From assembly GCF_004341625.1 (NCBI RefSeq), contig NZ_SLZG01000016.1, positions 1 through 64,000 on the forward strand: DNA of 64,000 bases. The letters run 5' to 3'. Each line of letters opens with the position of its first letter. The stretch's first letter is position 1. Shown one piece after another: positions 63,527 to 64,000 of this stretch. This stretch comes from Rhizobium sp. BK376 (GTDB lineage: Bacteria; Pseudomonadota; Alphaproteobacteria; Rhizobiales; Rhizobiaceae). The notes beneath the pieces were generated by a model, which did no database searches, had not been told where the DNA came from, and worked only from the letters and a program-made list of their open reading frames with translations. The translations under genes and the position numbers were made by a program.

Positions 63527-64000
63527 ATGGAGTTCTTCGTCGATCGCGAGTTGCCCGTGCCCTTGCGCACGCAGCTCCACGGCCTCATCGAATATGGAAT
63601 TGCCTGCGGCGAGCTTACTCCCGGCGAGACGCTTCCGTCGGTACGCGAGCTTGCGGAGAAGATCGGCGTCGCGCCGATGACGGTCAGCCAGGTCTATGCC
63701 GATCTGAAGGCTGCGGGCCTGATCGATGCCAAACCGGGCTCCGGGACCTTCGTGACCGACAGCCTGCAATCCCGCTTGGCCGGACGCGCCGATGCGAGCG
63801 GCCTGCATCGCCATATCGATCAGTTGATCGACGAAAGCCGCACGCTCGGCATTCGCCCCGCCGAGCTCGTCTCGCTGGTCAGCGCCCGCGTCTTCTATCG
63901 CGACAGCATCGGCCCGCGCATCCGCATCGTCATGATCGGCCTGTTTCCGGAAGCGACGGCAAGCTATGCGCGTTTTATCGCAGCGCGGCTTGGACGGTCC
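63527..64000 (+). CDS. GntR-family regulator, cut by the window end
   Basis: 158 residues visible, continuing past the window. The winged helix (MEFFVDRELPVPLRTQLHGL..., GETLPSVRELAEKIGVAPMT, QVYADLKAAGLI, KPGSGTFV) begins at the N-terminus. The following region (HRHIDQLIDESRTLGI, VMIGLFPEATASYARFIAARL) looks like the start of a ligand domain rather than a FCD or UTRA domain. It is divergent from the peptide-transport operon with shared dyads between, so it most likely controls that operon. Confidence 0.85.
   Translation, partial: MEFFVDRELPVPLRTQLHGLIEYGIACGELTPGETLPSVRELAEKIGVAPMTVSQVYADLKAAGLIDAKPGSGTFVTDSLQSRLAGRADASGLHRHIDQLIDESRTLGIRPAELVSLVSARVFYRDSIGPRIRIVMIGLFPEATASYARFIAARLGRS

Overview
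The window looks like a GC-rich segment of a Rhizobiales genome, most likely Rhizobium or a close relative, on a chromosome or large replicon. The reasons are an alpha-galactoside (agp/mel) locus built like the one described in Sinorhizobium meliloti, many solute-binding ABC transporters with dedicated regulators, OprB-type and DUF families common in rhizobia, and the N-terminal relic of an IS427-like (IS5 family) transposase. Species assignment is inference; there is no rRNA or tRNA marker. I saw no CRISPR array, tRNA, rRNA or intact mobile element.

Layout. 1-0.9 kb: the broken 3' part of a TniQ-like multi-helix-turn-helix gene with a frameshift. 1.15-11.3 kb: an alpha-galactoside operon on the minus strand (GH4 enzyme, binding protein, two permeases, double-NBD ATPase, melA, terminator) with a divergent AraC activator (agpT-like). 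11.3-21.2 kb: mixed genes: an IS relic, small membrane protein, DUF983 protein, MocR regulator, TrmO, Mop, GH2 glycosidase, Ogt, a CPA2 antiporter with cyclic-nucleotide domain, an MgtC gene split by a nonsense codon, and two features too small for routine calling (a putative short minus-strand transcript and a 37-residue membrane peptide). 21.3-29.2 kb: two DHA2-type MFS exporters around a FadR-type regulator, a DUF1062 gene, and aldehyde dehydrogenase with a divergent LysR regulator.

29.3-34.2 kb: a TfuA-YcaO gene pair with no visible precursor peptide, then a zinc/cadmium P-type ATPase with a divergent MerR regulator and a textbook 19-bp-spacer operator. 34.2-42.9 kb: a LacI-controlled CUT1 sugar operon (isomerase, Gfo/Idh dehydrogenase, binding protein, two permeases, MalK-type ATPase) and a GntR/FCD regulator. 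43.1-49.0 kb: an oxidoreductase/hydrolase/pirin cluster with a LysR regulator and a divergent isochorismatase-type hydrolase. 49-52.6 kb: OprB porin, HD-domain protein and a class III adenylate cyclase. 52.7-56.3 kb: EmrAB efflux operon with a divergent TetR regulator. 56.3-64 kb: an M32 carboxypeptidase and a complete peptide-type ABC operon (binding protein, DppB, C, D, F) with a divergent GntR regulator cut by the window end.

The dominant theme is nutrient scavenging: three binding-protein operons, each with its own regulator. In all three, a strong hairpin sits between the binding-protein gene and the first permease gene. Regulatory dyads or repeats are readable for the MerR, LacI, TetR, GntR and MocR proteins. 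The most novel biology is the TfuA-YcaO pair, which points to peptide or protein backbone modification with an unknown substrate.
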